The notes under the pieces were generated by a model. The model was given only the letters and a program-made list of their open reading frames with translations, searched no databases and had not been told where the DNA came from. A program made the translations under genes and the position numbers. This document shows positions 17,327 through 26,066 of a DNA stretch of 64,000 bases, one piece after another. The DNA comes from Candidatus Fluviicola riflensis (lineage in GTDB: Bacteria; Bacteroidota; Bacteroidia; Flavobacteriales_D; Crocinitomicaceae). Each line of letters opens with the position of its first letter. Position 1 is the stretch's first letter. The stretch lies in NCBI GenBank assembly GCA_002243285.1, contig CP022585.1:4018641-4082640 (forward strand), written 5' to 3'.

Positions 17327-18664
17327 CTAACCGAAAAGCCACTTGATCAGGTCATTTCCGTTAGCAAACAGCAAGAGTCCGATCAGTAAGAAGAAACCAA
17401 CATACTGTGCTTTTTCCATAACGTTTTGCGATGCTGCACGGCCGGTAATGATTTCGTACAACAGGAACATCACGTGTCCGCCATCCAGTGCAGGAATCGG
17501 CAATAAGTTCATCACCGCCAGCATCATTGAAAGGAATGCCGTCAATGTCCAGAAAGCCTGCCAGTTCCAGGAAGGGGGAAACAATTTTCCGATTGCCCCG
17601 AATCCACCAACTGAATTAGCACCTTTAGCTGTAAATACATACTTGAACTGCGCCACATTGCTGTACATCATTTTCAGTCCCCAGCCGAAACCGGAACTGA
17701 ACGCTTCACCGAATGAATATTCCTGGGTGAAAATCGCGTTTGTATCCTGTGTGTATTTATGATCTCCTGAGATTCCAAAAATGCCGTCTTTTCCAATCTT
17801 GGTTTCTTTGGTAATCGTTTTACCTTTTCGTTCAATCGTCAGCGTTACTTTTTTGCCCTTATTATGATACAACGCTGATTGGAATTGATCATAGTACTCA
17901 ATTTCCTGATCGTTGATGGCCACAATTTTATCCCCCTTTTTAATTCCAATACGTTTGGCGGTACCCTTTTTGGGATCAACACTCTTTACTCGCTCCATAA
18001 AACGGCGTAAATCGAATGCGCTTTTTTCCACGTCATTTGTCCACATTTTAGTGCCAATGTCTTCCGGAAGAACGATTTTTTCAATTTTGCCATCCTGGTG
18101 TTGCACCGTGAAATGACGTTTATTAAAGATCAACATCTCAACACCAAGACGCTGTACATCCTCATTCTTTACACCATCTACTAACAACACCCGATCACCC
18201 GACTCAAACCCGAATTGCTCCAGGTAAGGATGAACCGCCAATCCATGTTGCAGTTTTTTCTGATCAACTTTTTCTTCACCCCAAATGAACAAGACCATGA
18301 TGAAAATCACGAATCCGACGATAACGTTTACCGTAACACCGCCCAACATCACAATCAATCGCTGCCACGCCGGTTTTGAACGGAATTCCCACGGTTGCGG
18401 CGGCTGCGCCAGTTGTTCTTTGTCCATAGATTCATCAACCATTCCGGAGATCTTGACGTAACCACCCAATGGCAACCAACCAATTCCCCATTCAGTATCA
18501 CCGATCTTCTTTTTGAACAAGGCAAAATACGGATCAAAAAACAGGTAGAATTTCTCTACGCGTGTTTTGAACAAACGGGCAGGTATAAAATGACCGAATT
18601 CGTGTAAAATAATCAGTATCGAAAGTGATAAAATGAGTTGCGCAGCGCGAATCCAGAAGTCCAT
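17327..18664 (-). CDS. rseP: RseP-type intramembrane site-2 zinc protease
   Basis: An M50 family metalloprotease that cleaves membrane-anchored regulators within the lipid bilayer. The 445-residue protein has the zinc motif HEFGH at residues 21-25 in the first membrane helix and a second conserved motif NLLPIPALDGGH near the C-terminus that supplies the third ligand. A periplasmic region between them includes a PDZ-like segment (RIGIKKGDKIVAINDQEI). Four membrane helices are expected. A TAnnTTTG box lies 22 bases upstream and a terminator follows, so it looks monocistronic. The substrate, probably an anti-sigma factor, is not evident in the window. Confidence 0.92.
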   Translation of the reverse strand: MDFWIRAAQLILSLSILIILHEFGHFIPARLFKTRVEKFYLFFDPYFALFKKKIGDTEWGIGWLPLGGYVKISGMVDESMDKEQLAQPPQPWEFRSKPAWQRLIVMLGGVTVNVIVGFVIFIMVLFIWGEEKVDQKKLQHGLAVHPYLEQFGFESGDRVLLVDGVKNEDVQRLGVEMLIFNKRHFTVQHQDGKIEKIVLPEDIGTKMWTNDVEKSAFDLRRFMERVKSVDPKKGTAKRIGIKKGDKIVAINDQEIEYYDQFQSALYHNKGKKVTLTIERKGKTITKETKIGKDGIFGISGDHKYTQDTNAIFTQEYSFGEAFSSGFGWGLKMMYSNVAQFKYVFTAKGANSVGGFGAIGKLFPPSWNWQAFWTLTAFLSMMLAVMNLLPIPALDGGHVMFLLYEIITGRAASQNVMEKAQYVGFFLLIGLLLFANGNDLIKWLFG

Positions 18665-18685
18665 TATGTATCAATTATTAAGCGA

Positions 18686-18693
18686 CAAATATA
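18686..18693 (-). promoter_or_regulatory. TAnnTTTG promoter box for rseP
   Basis: tatatttg on the minus strand, 21 bases upstream of the rseP ATG. Confidence 0.6.
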
Positions 18694-18701
18694 GCGATAA
18701 C

Positions 18702-18755
18702 AATGTAAAATACAGTAGGGGCGACTCGCGAGTCGCCCCTACTGTATTTTACATT
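18702..18755. repeat. Perfect 54-base palindrome with GC core
   Basis: Two 27-base arms meet without a loop and are fully complementary. The centre aggggcgactcg-cgagtcgcccct is shared, with one base change, with the element at 62226-62279. The outer arms (aatgtaaaatacagt) are different there. It starts 9 bases beyond the stop codon of the 18765-19124 gene and lies upstream of the rseP promoter. Confidence 0.95.
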
Positions 18756-18764
18756 TCAATTAAT

Positions 18765-19124
18765 TTAAGGTTGAACGTGTTTCGTAGAATAGCCATGGTG
18801 TTCAAAATATTCCACAATAGCTTCTTTCATCAACGCCTGCTGCTCCGATTCGCTTAAAGGCGGTAAATCTTTCTGCAAGGTAAAATGCGGCCATTCATCA
18901 GGATCTTTTCCTTCAAATTTATAATATCCGTAAGGTTCGAGCACAGTACAAATCGCCACATGCATCAAATCTGTTTTTTCGTGTTTTTTAAACTGCTGAT
19001 ACCCTTTTCCCAATTCTTCCACACCGATAAGGAACAGCAATACCTGTAAATCGATATCTGGCCCGAACGGTTCTTCCAGTTGTTTCAGGAGTGATTGGTA
19101 GCGAAGTTCTAATGCATAATCCAT
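18765..19124 (-). CDS. Conserved small cytoplasmic protein of unknown function
   Basis: A 119-residue acidic protein without signal peptide or membrane helix. Predicted helices (ALELRYQSLLKQLEEPFG, VLLFLIGVEELGKGYQQF) are followed by HVAICTVLEPYGYYKF and a tryptophan/histidine motif DPDEWPHF. It looks like a conserved Bacteroidota hypothetical protein, but no named domain is recognised. ATG at 19124 is the only plausible start; a TAATTTTA box lies four bases upstream, predicting a very short leader. A large palindrome follows its stop codon. Confidence 0.72.
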   Translation of the reverse strand: MDYALELRYQSLLKQLEEPFGPDIDLQVLLFLIGVEELGKGYQQFKKHEKTDLMHVAICTVLEPYGYYKFEGKDPDEWPHFTLQKDLPPLSESEQQALMKEAIVEYFEHHGYSTKHVQP

Positions 19125-19128
19125 ACGG

Positions 19129-19136
19129 TAAAATTA
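19129..19136 (-). promoter_or_regulatory. TAnnTTTN box four bases before the start codon
   Basis: taatttta on the minus strand, then ccgt, then ATG. If this is the -7 element, transcription would begin at or next to the start codon. The box lacks the final G of the consensus. Confidence 0.4.
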
Positions 19137-19152
19137 CGCTTTATTGGAGAAG

Positions 19153-19226
19153 TAAATCAATTATGAATAGCTGAATTATCAATTATCAAGGGAAGCCAAC
19201 TTCATAATTCATCATTAATAATTCAA
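19153..19226. repeat. AT-rich quasi-palindrome at the 3' end of a T9SS cargo gene
   Basis: Words such as gaattatcaattatc on the left and cataattcatcattaataattc on the right form an imperfect inverted repeat around a short centre (gggaagccaacttc). It ends about 5 bases from the stop codon of the 19231-20475 gene. Confidence 0.65.
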
Positions 19227-19230
19227 ATAA

Positions 19231-20475
19231 TCACATCTTAGTAAACTGCAGCACCGAAATTGTGTTTTCCGAACAAACACGCACCAGGTAATGACCTTCT
19301 TTTAAACCAGCCAGCGGAATCATCGTTGTTTGTCCCTCGAATATTTCACTAATAACCATCTTGCCTGACAGATCGGTAATCGCTACTATAGAAGCGCCAT
19401 GAGCCTGACCGGAAACCACGGTGATAAAATCAGCCGCCGGATTTGGAAATACCTGAATCGCCGGTTCCAGTTTCATTTTGACCGCAATCACCGCATCTGA
19501 TCCCGCGTTGTTTTCGTCGTCGATCATCGTGAGCTTGTAATAAAGTACTTCGGTTCCTCTTGCTTCATCAACAATGGAATAATCATGCGAAAAGCCCGAT
19601 GTTCCCGCACCCTGAACGGTTTTTATTTTCGTCCATTCACTTCCATTTGCAGAAACAGATATGTCAAAGTGATCATTATGATTTTCAGAAAGTGTTGTCC
19701 AGCTCAGTAAAACCTCATCATTGGAACATGTTCCGGTAAACGAAACCAAGTCAATGGGTAAAACCACCAAACACGTAGTTGGATCCTGGATCATGTCAGT
19801 GACATTAAACGTATTGGTTAATGACAAATTCGTTGAATTCGACCAATTGGACGGATTGTTGATTGCGCTTCGCAAAGCGGCCCGTGTTCCTGTGAATGTT
19901 CCGGTATAGCGCATTCCATCACCGCTTGGATTGATGTAAAGTGCATTCGTCCCATTCGTAAGCGCTGCCGGTAAACGTGTATGTTGCCTGTCGCCACAGC
20001 TTACGGTTCCGGTCATCCAGGTGCCATCTTTGATTTTCATTCCTGCTATAAAGGTTGGATTGGCATATGTACCGGTAAAAGCGAAAATATTGTCGCCATC
20101 ACTTGAGAAACCGTTGTTGCGTTGATTGACCAGCGTCCACGACAATGTGGCTGCACCGGTTGCCATGTTTAAAGAACCGGGAGAACCATCATTATACACC
20201 ACCACCGTTCCACGATCGATTTTCGTAGTAACGGTAAAGGTGATCACAAATTCTTCGTCTGAAGTACAGAACTCATTGGTTTCATTACGCCATGGCATAT
20301 CTGAAAAAATAAGCTGTGTACCCGGACACAGATCAATAAACGTAACAAAGGAAAAGCCATCGCCCCCGCTCACCTTTGCACTGGTGAAAGCAATGTCGCC
20401 GACAGTAACAACCTGGGCGTTACTTGTAATTGTGGTGATTAGAAAACAGGTAGTAAGCAGAAGTCCGAATTTCAT
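19231..20475 (-). CDS. Secreted protein with T9SS sorting domain
   Basis: A 414-residue exported protein. ATG at 20475 starts a signal peptide (MKFGLLLTTCFLITTITSNAQ); the longer frame to 20526 adds residues with no export signal. The central region (about residues 25-245) is a beta-rich domain of unknown type with FSFVTFIDLCPGTQLIFSD and repeated FTGT phrases. It is followed by a fibronectin-like segment typical of Bacteroidota secreted proteins (LPIDLVSFTG, VLLSWTTLSENHNDHFDISVS) and a C-terminal T9SS sorting domain starting VFPNPAADFITV. Surface exposure or release is predicted; the biological role is unknown. Flanked on its 3' side by a quasi-palindrome. Confidence 0.85.
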   Translation of the reverse strand: MKFGLLLTTCFLITTITSNAQVVTVGDIAFTSAKVSGGDGFSFVTFIDLCPGTQLIFSDMPWRNETNEFCTSDEEFVITFTVTTKIDRGTVVVYNDGSPGSLNMATGAATLSWTLVNQRNNGFSSDGDNIFAFTGTYANPTFIAGMKIKDGTWMTGTVSCGDRQHTRLPAALTNGTNALYINPSGDGMRYTGTFTGTRAALRSAINNPSNWSNSTNLSLTNTFNVTDMIQDPTTCLVVLPIDLVSFTGTCSNDEVLLSWTTLSENHNDHFDISVSANGSEWTKIKTVQGAGTSGFSHDYSIVDEARGTEVLYYKLTMIDDENNAGSDAVIAVKMKLEPAIQVFPNPAADFITVVSGQAHGASIVAITDLSGKMVISEIFEGQTTMIPLAGLKEGHYLVRVCSENTISVLQFTKM

Positions 20476-20639
20476 AATGTAGTAATTAACCACAAAACTA
20501 CTGCTGCACAATTGCGCCGGATTCAACGGATTTTTAAACTTCTGTCAACGAATGCAATCAATCTGATCTACTTAATATTATCTCACCTAAAGATTAAGGT
20601 TAATTAGATTAATAAATCGTTATAGTGATTAAATCATTG

Positions 20640-20703
20640 AATAGATGAATTATCAATGATGAAGGGCTTCCTCTTAATAATTCATCATTGATCATTAATA
20701 ATT
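20640..20703. repeat. AT-rich quasi-palindrome overlapping the end of the lipase-like gene
   Basis: gaattatcaatgatgaa pairs imperfectly with ttcatcattgatcattaataattc around ggcttcc. It overlaps the last codons and the TAA stop of the 20695-22140 gene and is related in sequence to the element at 19153. Confidence 0.65.
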
Positions 20704-22140
20704 CCCCACGTATCCCCGTTCTCCCTTCCCGATCCGGTCAAAGATCCAATCAAAACTATAGATCATGTGGCTGTCTACAAAATTTTTGTGCGGCCAATCG
20801 GCAGGAATAAACAGGCGGCCTCCTTTTTCGGGTGGTAACTGGTCAATTCCTTTCACGGCATATTGCGGCGCAATTCCATCCTGCTCGCGTAACGGATCCT
20901 GGTTTGGTTCCCCCAGGTTGCTTCCGTATTGCCACACATGCTCAAACTTCGACCAATCATAACCTTCCTGGTTGGCATTTTCGGGGGCGATGATGTATGC
21001 ATTGTTCAAAAACACAAACGGCTCCACTACTTCCAGGAAACCAAGCGAATAGGCATAACCCATACTGTGGCTCACGATATCAAGTGTGTCTTTTACCCAC
21101 GGTGAAAACGGAAATTGAGCCCGCGATTGCAAAAACACTTCCCCGGCAAGTCTGCCTATTTGTTTTCGCTCCTCAAATCCTTTCGGATTGGATTTTTCGG
21201 TGAGACGTTTGTAAACATGTTTTGCCGTTTGTTTTTTTGGCGTCAACTTGGTGCGTACCCAACTAATCACAAACCGCACCTGATTCCGGTGATTGGACGT
21301 CGCAATGGGAAAACTTCCATCGACATAATACGTCATCACAGGTTTCAGCATTTCCTGGAAACGATTGTCGATTTTGTACCAATAATAATAACGGTCTTTT
21401 TGGGTCAATAAACCATCGCCGGGATCATTGTTGGTTTTGGGACCGCGATAACCGCTGATGAGCAAGAGCAACCTGGATGGTTCGTTTGACACCTGTCCAC
21501 GAACGCGTTCCGTAAGATCACCTCCATTGTATGCAAATACTTTTGTCGAATCACAATTGCCGGAAGCATTCAGGTATTGAATTACTTTATAATGCCCGTT
21601 CGACGCGCAGGAAAGGTTTAGGTCAGGTGCAATCAGCGAATCTGAACTATACAAAAAACGAGTTGCCTGGTTGTGGTCCACCGAAAAATATAATACGGAT
21701 CGTTGTTGTTCACTTATCCAGTTACCATCGATTGAGCGAAAGACCACCGAACCCGATGTAAACGTATTTTCTCTAACCAAACGACTAATCACACGCTTTT
21801 CCCTGGGGTGACATGTGCGGTACCACCTGCAACGGTTGTTCGGGTCCCATTTCGGGTTATTCGCCAAACGATTGACCATTGTTCTCAATTCATTTTGTGG
21901 CAGTTTGGGACGCAATGGGCGTTCTGAATGAAGATAAATAGTAAAATTCTGCGAATACGGTTGAACGATCTTGCCCGAATCAATCACTCCGTCAGCATTT
22001 TCCTCCCAAAAATAATAGGCTGTTAATCCGCCGATCTCATCGAACACTCTGTCTTTCTTTATTTTCAGAGAATCAAGTGTTTGTCCGCGAAGCATTGAGG
22101 CAGACAGGCAGCAAAAAAATATGGAGAAGACGATTTTCAC
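20695..22140 (-). CDS. Secreted protein with lipase-like serine motif
   Basis: A 481-residue protein with a signal peptide (cleavage near MLRGQ). The start is GTG at 22140, needed to include that signal. The C-terminal half has VSHSMGYAYSLGFLE, which resembles the nucleophile elbow GxSxG of alpha/beta hydrolases with the first glycine replaced by serine. LLLISGYRGP, about 160 residues earlier, could form the oxyanion-hole strand, and a late histidine (DSHMIYSFDW) could complete a triad. A secreted or periplasmic esterase/lipase is a reasonable guess. The N-terminal third is not recognised. It is followed by a quasi-palindrome that contains its stop codon. Confidence 0.65.
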   Translation of the reverse strand: MKIVFSIFFCCLSASMLRGQTLDSLKIKKDRVFDEIGGLTAYYFWEENADGVIDSGKIVQPYSQNFTIYLHSERPLRPKLPQNELRTMVNRLANNPKWDPNNRCRWYRTCHPREKRVISRLVRENTFTSGSVVFRSIDGNWISEQQRSVLYFSVDHNQATRFLYSSDSLIAPDLNLSCASNGHYKVIQYLNASGNCDSTKVFAYNGGDLTERVRGQVSNEPSRLLLLISGYRGPKTNNDPGDGLLTQKDRYYYWYKIDNRFQEMLKPVMTYYVDGSFPIATSNHRNQVRFVISWVRTKLTPKKQTAKHVYKRLTEKSNPKGFEERKQIGRLAGEVFLQSRAQFPFSPWVKDTLDIVSHSMGYAYSLGFLEVVEPFVFLNNAYIIAPENANQEGYDWSKFEHVWQYGSNLGEPNQDPLREQDGIAPQYAVKGIDQLPPEKGGRLFIPADWPHKNFVDSHMIYSFDWIFDRIGKGERGYVGNY

Positions 22141-22219
22141 GAAGTCAGCTATACAGTTCGAAAATACACTTTTACGGGCATTCGGCGATTGGATTATGAT
22201 TTTTTAGGGAATACTTATG

Positions 22220-22355
22220 TCTCCCACAGATGAACAGATTATAGCGCTCCTAACGGCAGCGCATTGGCAACATCATAACATGTCAACATTTTAGCTTTTC
22301 AACTAAATAAAGCGAGTGCGGTAGCCGAGCAGAAAATCTGCGCATCTGTGGGAGA
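22220..22355. repeat. Composite inverted repeat, copy 2
   Basis: In the 309-base gap between divergent genes, tctcccacagatg at 22220-22232 and catctgtgggaga at 22343-22355 are complementary, and the inner parts continue to pair loosely. The right arm holds gagtgcggtagccgagc and aaaatctgcgcatctgtgg, words shared with copy 1 near 4007-4044. No gene is visible here. Confidence 0.75.
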
Positions 22356-22419
22356 AAAGATAGATTTTAATCCTGTAATAATTATTCAAAGCAAGCTGAC
22401 GAAGATCGCCAAAAACGTT

Positions 22420-22427
22420 TATTTTTG
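22420..22427 (+). promoter_or_regulatory. TAnnTTTG promoter box for the YebC gene
   Basis: tatttttg, 22 bases before the ATG at 22450. Confidence 0.6.
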
Positions 22428-22449
22428 TTCGCTTAAATAATGACAAGAA

Positions 22450-23160
22450 ATGGGAAGAGCATTTGAATATCGCAGAGCTGCAAAAGAAAAGCGTTGGGAC
22501 AAGATGTCGAAATTGTTTCCAAAGCTGGGGAAAGCAATTACAATGGCCGCAAAAGAAAGCGGGTTAGATCCTGCTACGAACGCAAAATTGCGAACTGCCA
22601 TTCAAAATGCGAAGGCTGAAAATATGCCCAAAGACAATATTGAGGCTGCCATCAAACGAGCAAATCAGAAAGACATCGCTTCGTTTACCCAGGTCGATTA
22701 TGAAGGCAAAGGTCCACACGGCGTATTGGTTTACGTAGAATGCGCAACCGATAATCCGACGCGTACGGTTGCCAATGTGAAATCATACTTCAACAAAGCC
22801 GGTGGTGGCGTGGTTCCCAACGGATCATTGGAATTTATGTTCAACCGCAAATGTGTGTTCGAATTGGTGAAAACCGATACCATGGATGCCGAAGAGCTGG
22901 AATTGGAACTGATTGATGCCGGTTGCGAGGAAATCGACGTAACGGAAGACCGCGTATTTATTTACGGCGATTATACTGCTTTCGGAACCCTTGCAAAAGC
23001 AATCGAGGATTTAGGATTGGAAGTTTCCAAATCGAACTTGCAGCGCATTCCTACCACTCCGGTTGAATTTACCGAAGAACAATTGACAGACATTGAAAAA
23101 ATGCTCGATAAAATCGAAGATGACGATGATATCCAGCAGGTGTTTACCAACATTGCATAA
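22450..23160 (+). CDS. YebC/PmpR family protein (TACO1-like)
   Basis: A 236-residue cytoplasmic protein of the YebC/PmpR/TACO1 family; members bind DNA as transcription regulators or help ribosomes translate polyproline-containing proteins. The N-terminus [21 protein letters not shown] shows the family signature in the Bacteroidota form. It is followed by the conserved segments [44 protein letters not shown] and [13 protein letters not shown], and by an acidic C-terminus. Length and domains are complete. It has its own promoter box and a weak terminator, and it is divergent from the lipase-like gene. Confidence 0.94.
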   Translation: MGRAFEYRRAAKEKRWDKMSKLFPKLGKAITMAAKESGLDPATNAKLRTAIQNAKAENMPKDNIEAAIKRANQKDIASFTQVDYEGKGPHGVLVYVECATDNPTRTVANVKSYFNKAGGGVVPNGSLEFMFNRKCVFELVKTDTMDAEELELELIDAGCEEIDVTEDRVFIYGDYTAFGTLAKAIEDLGLEVSKSNLQRIPTTPVEFTEEQLTDIEKMLDKIEDDDDIQQVFTNIA

Positions 23161-23167
23161 TTGATGA

Positions 23168-23190
23168 GGCCCGGATTGTTCCGGGTCTTT
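23168..23190 (+). terminator. Terminator of the YebC gene
   Basis: gcccgga pairs with tccgggt around a short loop, followed by ctttt. Confidence 0.65.
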
Positions 23191-23242
23191 TGGTTTCAGA
23201 ATTCCGGAAATTATAATGCGAAAGGAAACCGAATCGGTGAAA

Positions 23243-23270
23243 CAAAAAAAAGGCCGATATAACACCGGCC
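23243..23270 (-). terminator. Terminator of the 23292-24779 gene (minus strand)
   Basis: On the minus strand ggccggt pairs with atcggcc (imperfect), followed by seven T residues, 21 bases past the stop codon. Confidence 0.75.
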
Positions 23271-23291
23271 CCTTCATTTTATTAAAAGTGA

Positions 23292-24779
23292 TTATAGTTT
23301 AATGAACTTTGTCATTTGCTTACTTTCGTTATTGGAGAATTCAACCATGTAAAGTCCGGGCCTAAGTGTTTCCATTTCAAGTTTCACCATGTTCACACCA
23401 CGCATCAAACTGGCTTTTTTGCTTAGCAATTCCTTGCCTTGAGTATCTTTCACCACAAAGGTTCCAAATGTGTCATAGTCCCATTCTATTGAAACAAAAG
23501 TCGGTTCCTCGTTTACCGGATTCGGAATCACTTTCATACGATTATTGAATGTCGTTTCTTCCATCGAAATCATTTTCAGGACAGTAGCAGTTCCGTTTAA
23601 ATCAGTTTGAGTGAGGCGGTAATAAAGCAAATCCAGCTCAGGTGCTTTATAATCGACCATCTGGTATTCTGTTAACCCGAAGGTGTCGCCTACTACATAT
23701 TCACGGTGAATTTCAGTCCAGTTTTGCAAATCCCTTGAACGTTCAATGGTATAAAAAGCATTGTTCTTTTCAGAAAGTGTTTGACATTTCATTTCCACTC
23801 CGTACGATTTCCGGAAACCGGAAAAGTCAATAAACGTTACGGGAAGTGGTGTAATATTGGTCCCGGAAATACTAAAGTTACAATAGGCCCCCGCATTTCC
23901 ATCGATCCCCACCAATACTGTTTGATTGGGCGATAAGTTATTGATCGTTGCCGTTACGGAACCTCCGGCGCCACTGGTGCAACCGATATTGGATAACGCA
24001 CCGCAAACACCTGTCCAGTAACCGATCTGGAAACCGCTTCCACCACCGGTACAATTGATTCCTGTAATATTAATAGTTACCGTACATGGAAACGTACAGG
24101 TTGAAAGCGTTGTAAATGAAAACCATGCATTGTTCTCCAAAGATCCAGCGCAAAATTGCGCCGGAGCAGGATCGCCTGCTGTACCTGCCGTCATACAATA
24201 ATTATCATACGTAGCGGGCGCTGTTCCAATTTGTTGCGGGGCCGTACAAAAGTCATTGGTCGGCGATTCAACATTGGCACAAACCGTTGCTGTACCGGTT
24301 GGTGGATCTTTGGTCCAAACACGCAGGTAATAGCACGTATTGGCAGTAGTTGCCTGGCCTGCGGTTGACCAGCCAACAGCAGTAGAGCCCGAATAACAGT
24401 TAATAGAATTCGTTACATATCCACTCAACGCCCCTGCCGAACAGGTTGTCCAAAGTGAAATTTCCGTGCCATTGGCACTGGCTAAACCTGAAAAATCAAA
24501 CGATACGCATTGATTGGAAGCATTGGTACAAAATTGAATGATCCTAGCTGTTCCCGAACCTCCGAAACCGGAACCTGTACAACCTGCAGAAGACCCAGCA
24601 CCGGAAGGGGTAGCGTCAAAATCCAAACAGGTAACAGCACTTCCTACCGTACCGAAGTTGGTTGCAGAACAGCTTTGGCTATAGGCGTTAAATGAATTCG
24701 CTAAAACGAAAACACCAAACGCCAATGAAGAGAGAAACCTATTTCTTTTCTTCAACAACAATGATAGAGATGTTTTCAT
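23292..24779 (-). CDS. Secreted cysteine-rich protein with T9SS sorting domain
   Basis: A 495-residue exported protein. ATG at 24779 begins a signal peptide (MKTSLSLLLKKRNRFLSSLAFGVFVLANSFNAYSQ by pieces: basic start, hydrophobic core, AYSQ end). Two beta-sandwich-like regions rich in cysteine, glycine and threonine follow, one near residues 40-165 and one near 170-305 with NNAWFSFTT, a phrase seen in secreted adhesion domains. A fibronectin-like connector (LPVTFIDFSGFRK) leads to the C-terminal T9SS sorting domain (VIPNPVNEEPTFVSI to MTKFIKL). The start overlaps the preceding small gene by 41 bases, suggesting co-transcription. Confidence 0.85.
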   Translation of the reverse strand: MKTSLSLLLKKRNRFLSSLAFGVFVLANSFNAYSQSCSATNFGTVGSAVTCLDFDATPSGAGSSAGCTGSGFGGSGTARIIQFCTNASNQCVSFDFSGLASANGTEISLWTTCSAGALSGYVTNSINCYSGSTAVGWSTAGQATTANTCYYLRVWTKDPPTGTATVCANVESPTNDFCTAPQQIGTAPATYDNYCMTAGTAGDPAPAQFCAGSLENNAWFSFTTLSTCTFPCTVTINITGINCTGGGSGFQIGYWTGVCGALSNIGCTSGAGGSVTATINNLSPNQTVLVGIDGNAGAYCNFSISGTNITPLPVTFIDFSGFRKSYGVEMKCQTLSEKNNAFYTIERSRDLQNWTEIHREYVVGDTFGLTEYQMVDYKAPELDLLYYRLTQTDLNGTATVLKMISMEETTFNNRMKVIPNPVNEEPTFVSIEWDYDTFGTFVVKDTQGKELLSKKASLMRGVNMVKLEMETLRPGLYMVEFSNNESKQMTKFIKL

Positions 24780-24987
24780 TTTGCTTGATGTAGTAGTTAA
24801 TACCATTGACTGTGTACTTTACAGAGCCTGTAATAATTGGATTGTTTGTTCCTTCGTCGGATGGTTTGGCAAACGGAGTTGTCGTGTTTGTATCACTCAC
24901 AGTTAATTTGTTTTCCACAGAAACCGCATTTGACTGGCCGTAACTTACCCCTGAGAATAATAAAGCCGCAAGTAGTATTTGATTCAT
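24739..24987 (-). CDS. Small secreted protein of unknown function
   Basis: An 82-residue product with a convincing signal peptide (MNQILLAALLFSGVSYGQ), leaving a mature peptide of about 64 residues rich in asparagine and threonine and ending in a run of beta-strand sequence (YTVNGINYYIKQNENISIIVVEEKK). A TACTTTTG promoter box stands 18 bases upstream. Its 3' end overlaps the start of the T9SS cargo gene by 41 bases in another frame, which points to an operon. No family is recognised. The signal peptide and promoter are the main reasons to accept it as a gene. Confidence 0.6.
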   Translation of the reverse strand: MNQILLAALLFSGVSYGQSNAVSVENKLTVSDTNTTTPFAKPSDEGTNNPIITGSVKYTVNGINYYIKQNENISIIVVEEKK

Positions 24988-25005
24988 CTATAATAAGTTA
25001 TTCTG

Positions 25006-25013
25006 CAAAAGTA
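25006..25013 (-). promoter_or_regulatory. TAnnTTTG promoter box for the small secreted protein
   Basis: tacttttg on the minus strand, 18 bases before the ATG at 24987. Confidence 0.5.
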
Positions 25014-25229
25014 AACGGTATAACTAGTTAATAATGTAATTACTAAAATTTAGAATGTTCTGTTTTTAACAATAAGATTCCTTCATTGAGAAAAAATAAC
25101 AGAAAACTCAAAATGATAATATTAGTTGGAAAGTCGTCAGAACATATTTTTTGCCCGACGAATCATGAAAAACCGATTTAGGAACTAAGAATTTAAGATT
25201 CCAAGAGTAGTTGAAAATATAGATTGAAA

Positions 25230-25991
25230 TTATTGCAATGTGACAATTCCGACATCCAAAATCTGACTCCCTGCCACGGAATTATTGTACGTAGTTTGCT
25301 GAGAATAGCTTGCACTTGTAGGAATGAAATTAAGCTGGTAGGTCCCTGATAAACCTGAAAACTGAAAAAATCCACTATTTTCAGGAATCGCGATCAAGGT
25401 GTCTGTTCCCTGAATAGCCTGAATATATCCGAGGGCATCTGCAGGAAGCAATACTCCTTTAATCCGTCCATTGGTAGTATTGGTATAACTTCGTAAAACA
25501 GGTAATAACTTATATACATTGTTTCCCTGTTCCACGACTGATTTTCCGGCATCAAAATCAATCCATTCTATAACATCCAAACTGGCACTTATGGTAGTAT
25601 TAACATTCAGTTTGATTCCGGTTTGCTGAGCGGCGGGAACAATCAGGCTATGGCTATTGCCATTCACTACAATCGAATTATTGGAACCCAGTATCAATCG
25701 AATTTGAGTTATTGTTCCTTCAGGCAAAGTAGCAATCGAAAGCAAGGTATCAATACCATTATTGTAACTCAGCAAATCGTAAATCCCGGGTACCTGCGGA
25801 CCAATGTCTATCCAACCTTGTCCGGAAACATTTACAGATACATCCTGAATATCAATATAAACGTGATCATATTCTCCGGGCGAATCAGTTAATCGTAAAA
25901 TATAAGATCCATACTCCTGTGGTTTGTCTTCTTCTTTCTTACAAGAAAAACACAGTGTCAATATCAATAGAAACGGAATTATTTTTATCAT
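25230..25991 (-). CDS. DUF4382-type lipoprotein
   Basis: A 253-residue lipoprotein; the signal peptide has the lipobox LCFSC with cysteine 17, followed by the charged stretch KKEEDKPQ. The body begins YILRLTDSPGEYDHVYIDIQDVSVNV, the characteristic opening of DUF4382, a beta-sandwich domain common in Bacteroidota lipoproteins and of unknown function. ITQIRLILG and WIDFDAGKSVVEQGNNVYKLLPVLR complete the domain. A C-terminal carboxypeptidase-regulatory-like stretch (IKGVLLPADALGYIQAIQG) suggests a second beta-sandwich. ATG 25991 was chosen because it starts the signal peptide; the frame opens 22 codons earlier. Confidence 0.82.
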   Translation of the reverse strand: MIKIIPFLLILTLCFSCKKEEDKPQEYGSYILRLTDSPGEYDHVYIDIQDVSVNVSGQGWIDIGPQVPGIYDLLSYNNGIDTLLSIATLPEGTITQIRLILGSNNSIVVNGNSHSLIVPAAQQTGIKLNVNTTISASLDVIEWIDFDAGKSVVEQGNNVYKLLPVLRSYTNTTNGRIKGVLLPADALGYIQAIQGTDTLIAIPENSGFFQFSGLSGTYQLNFIPTSASYSQQTTYNNSVAGSQILDVGIVTLQ

Positions 25992-26066
25992 CTCAGTTCG
26001 TAATGCAAGCAATAATACAACATTTATATGAACTAAAATACCCATTCGAAAGCTCATACAAACCGA

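Noticed and set aside
18702..18755. Ordinary rho-independent terminator
   Set aside because: The stem has no loop and no T-tract on either side, and a proper terminator is seen at other genes; it was listed as a palindromic repeat instead.
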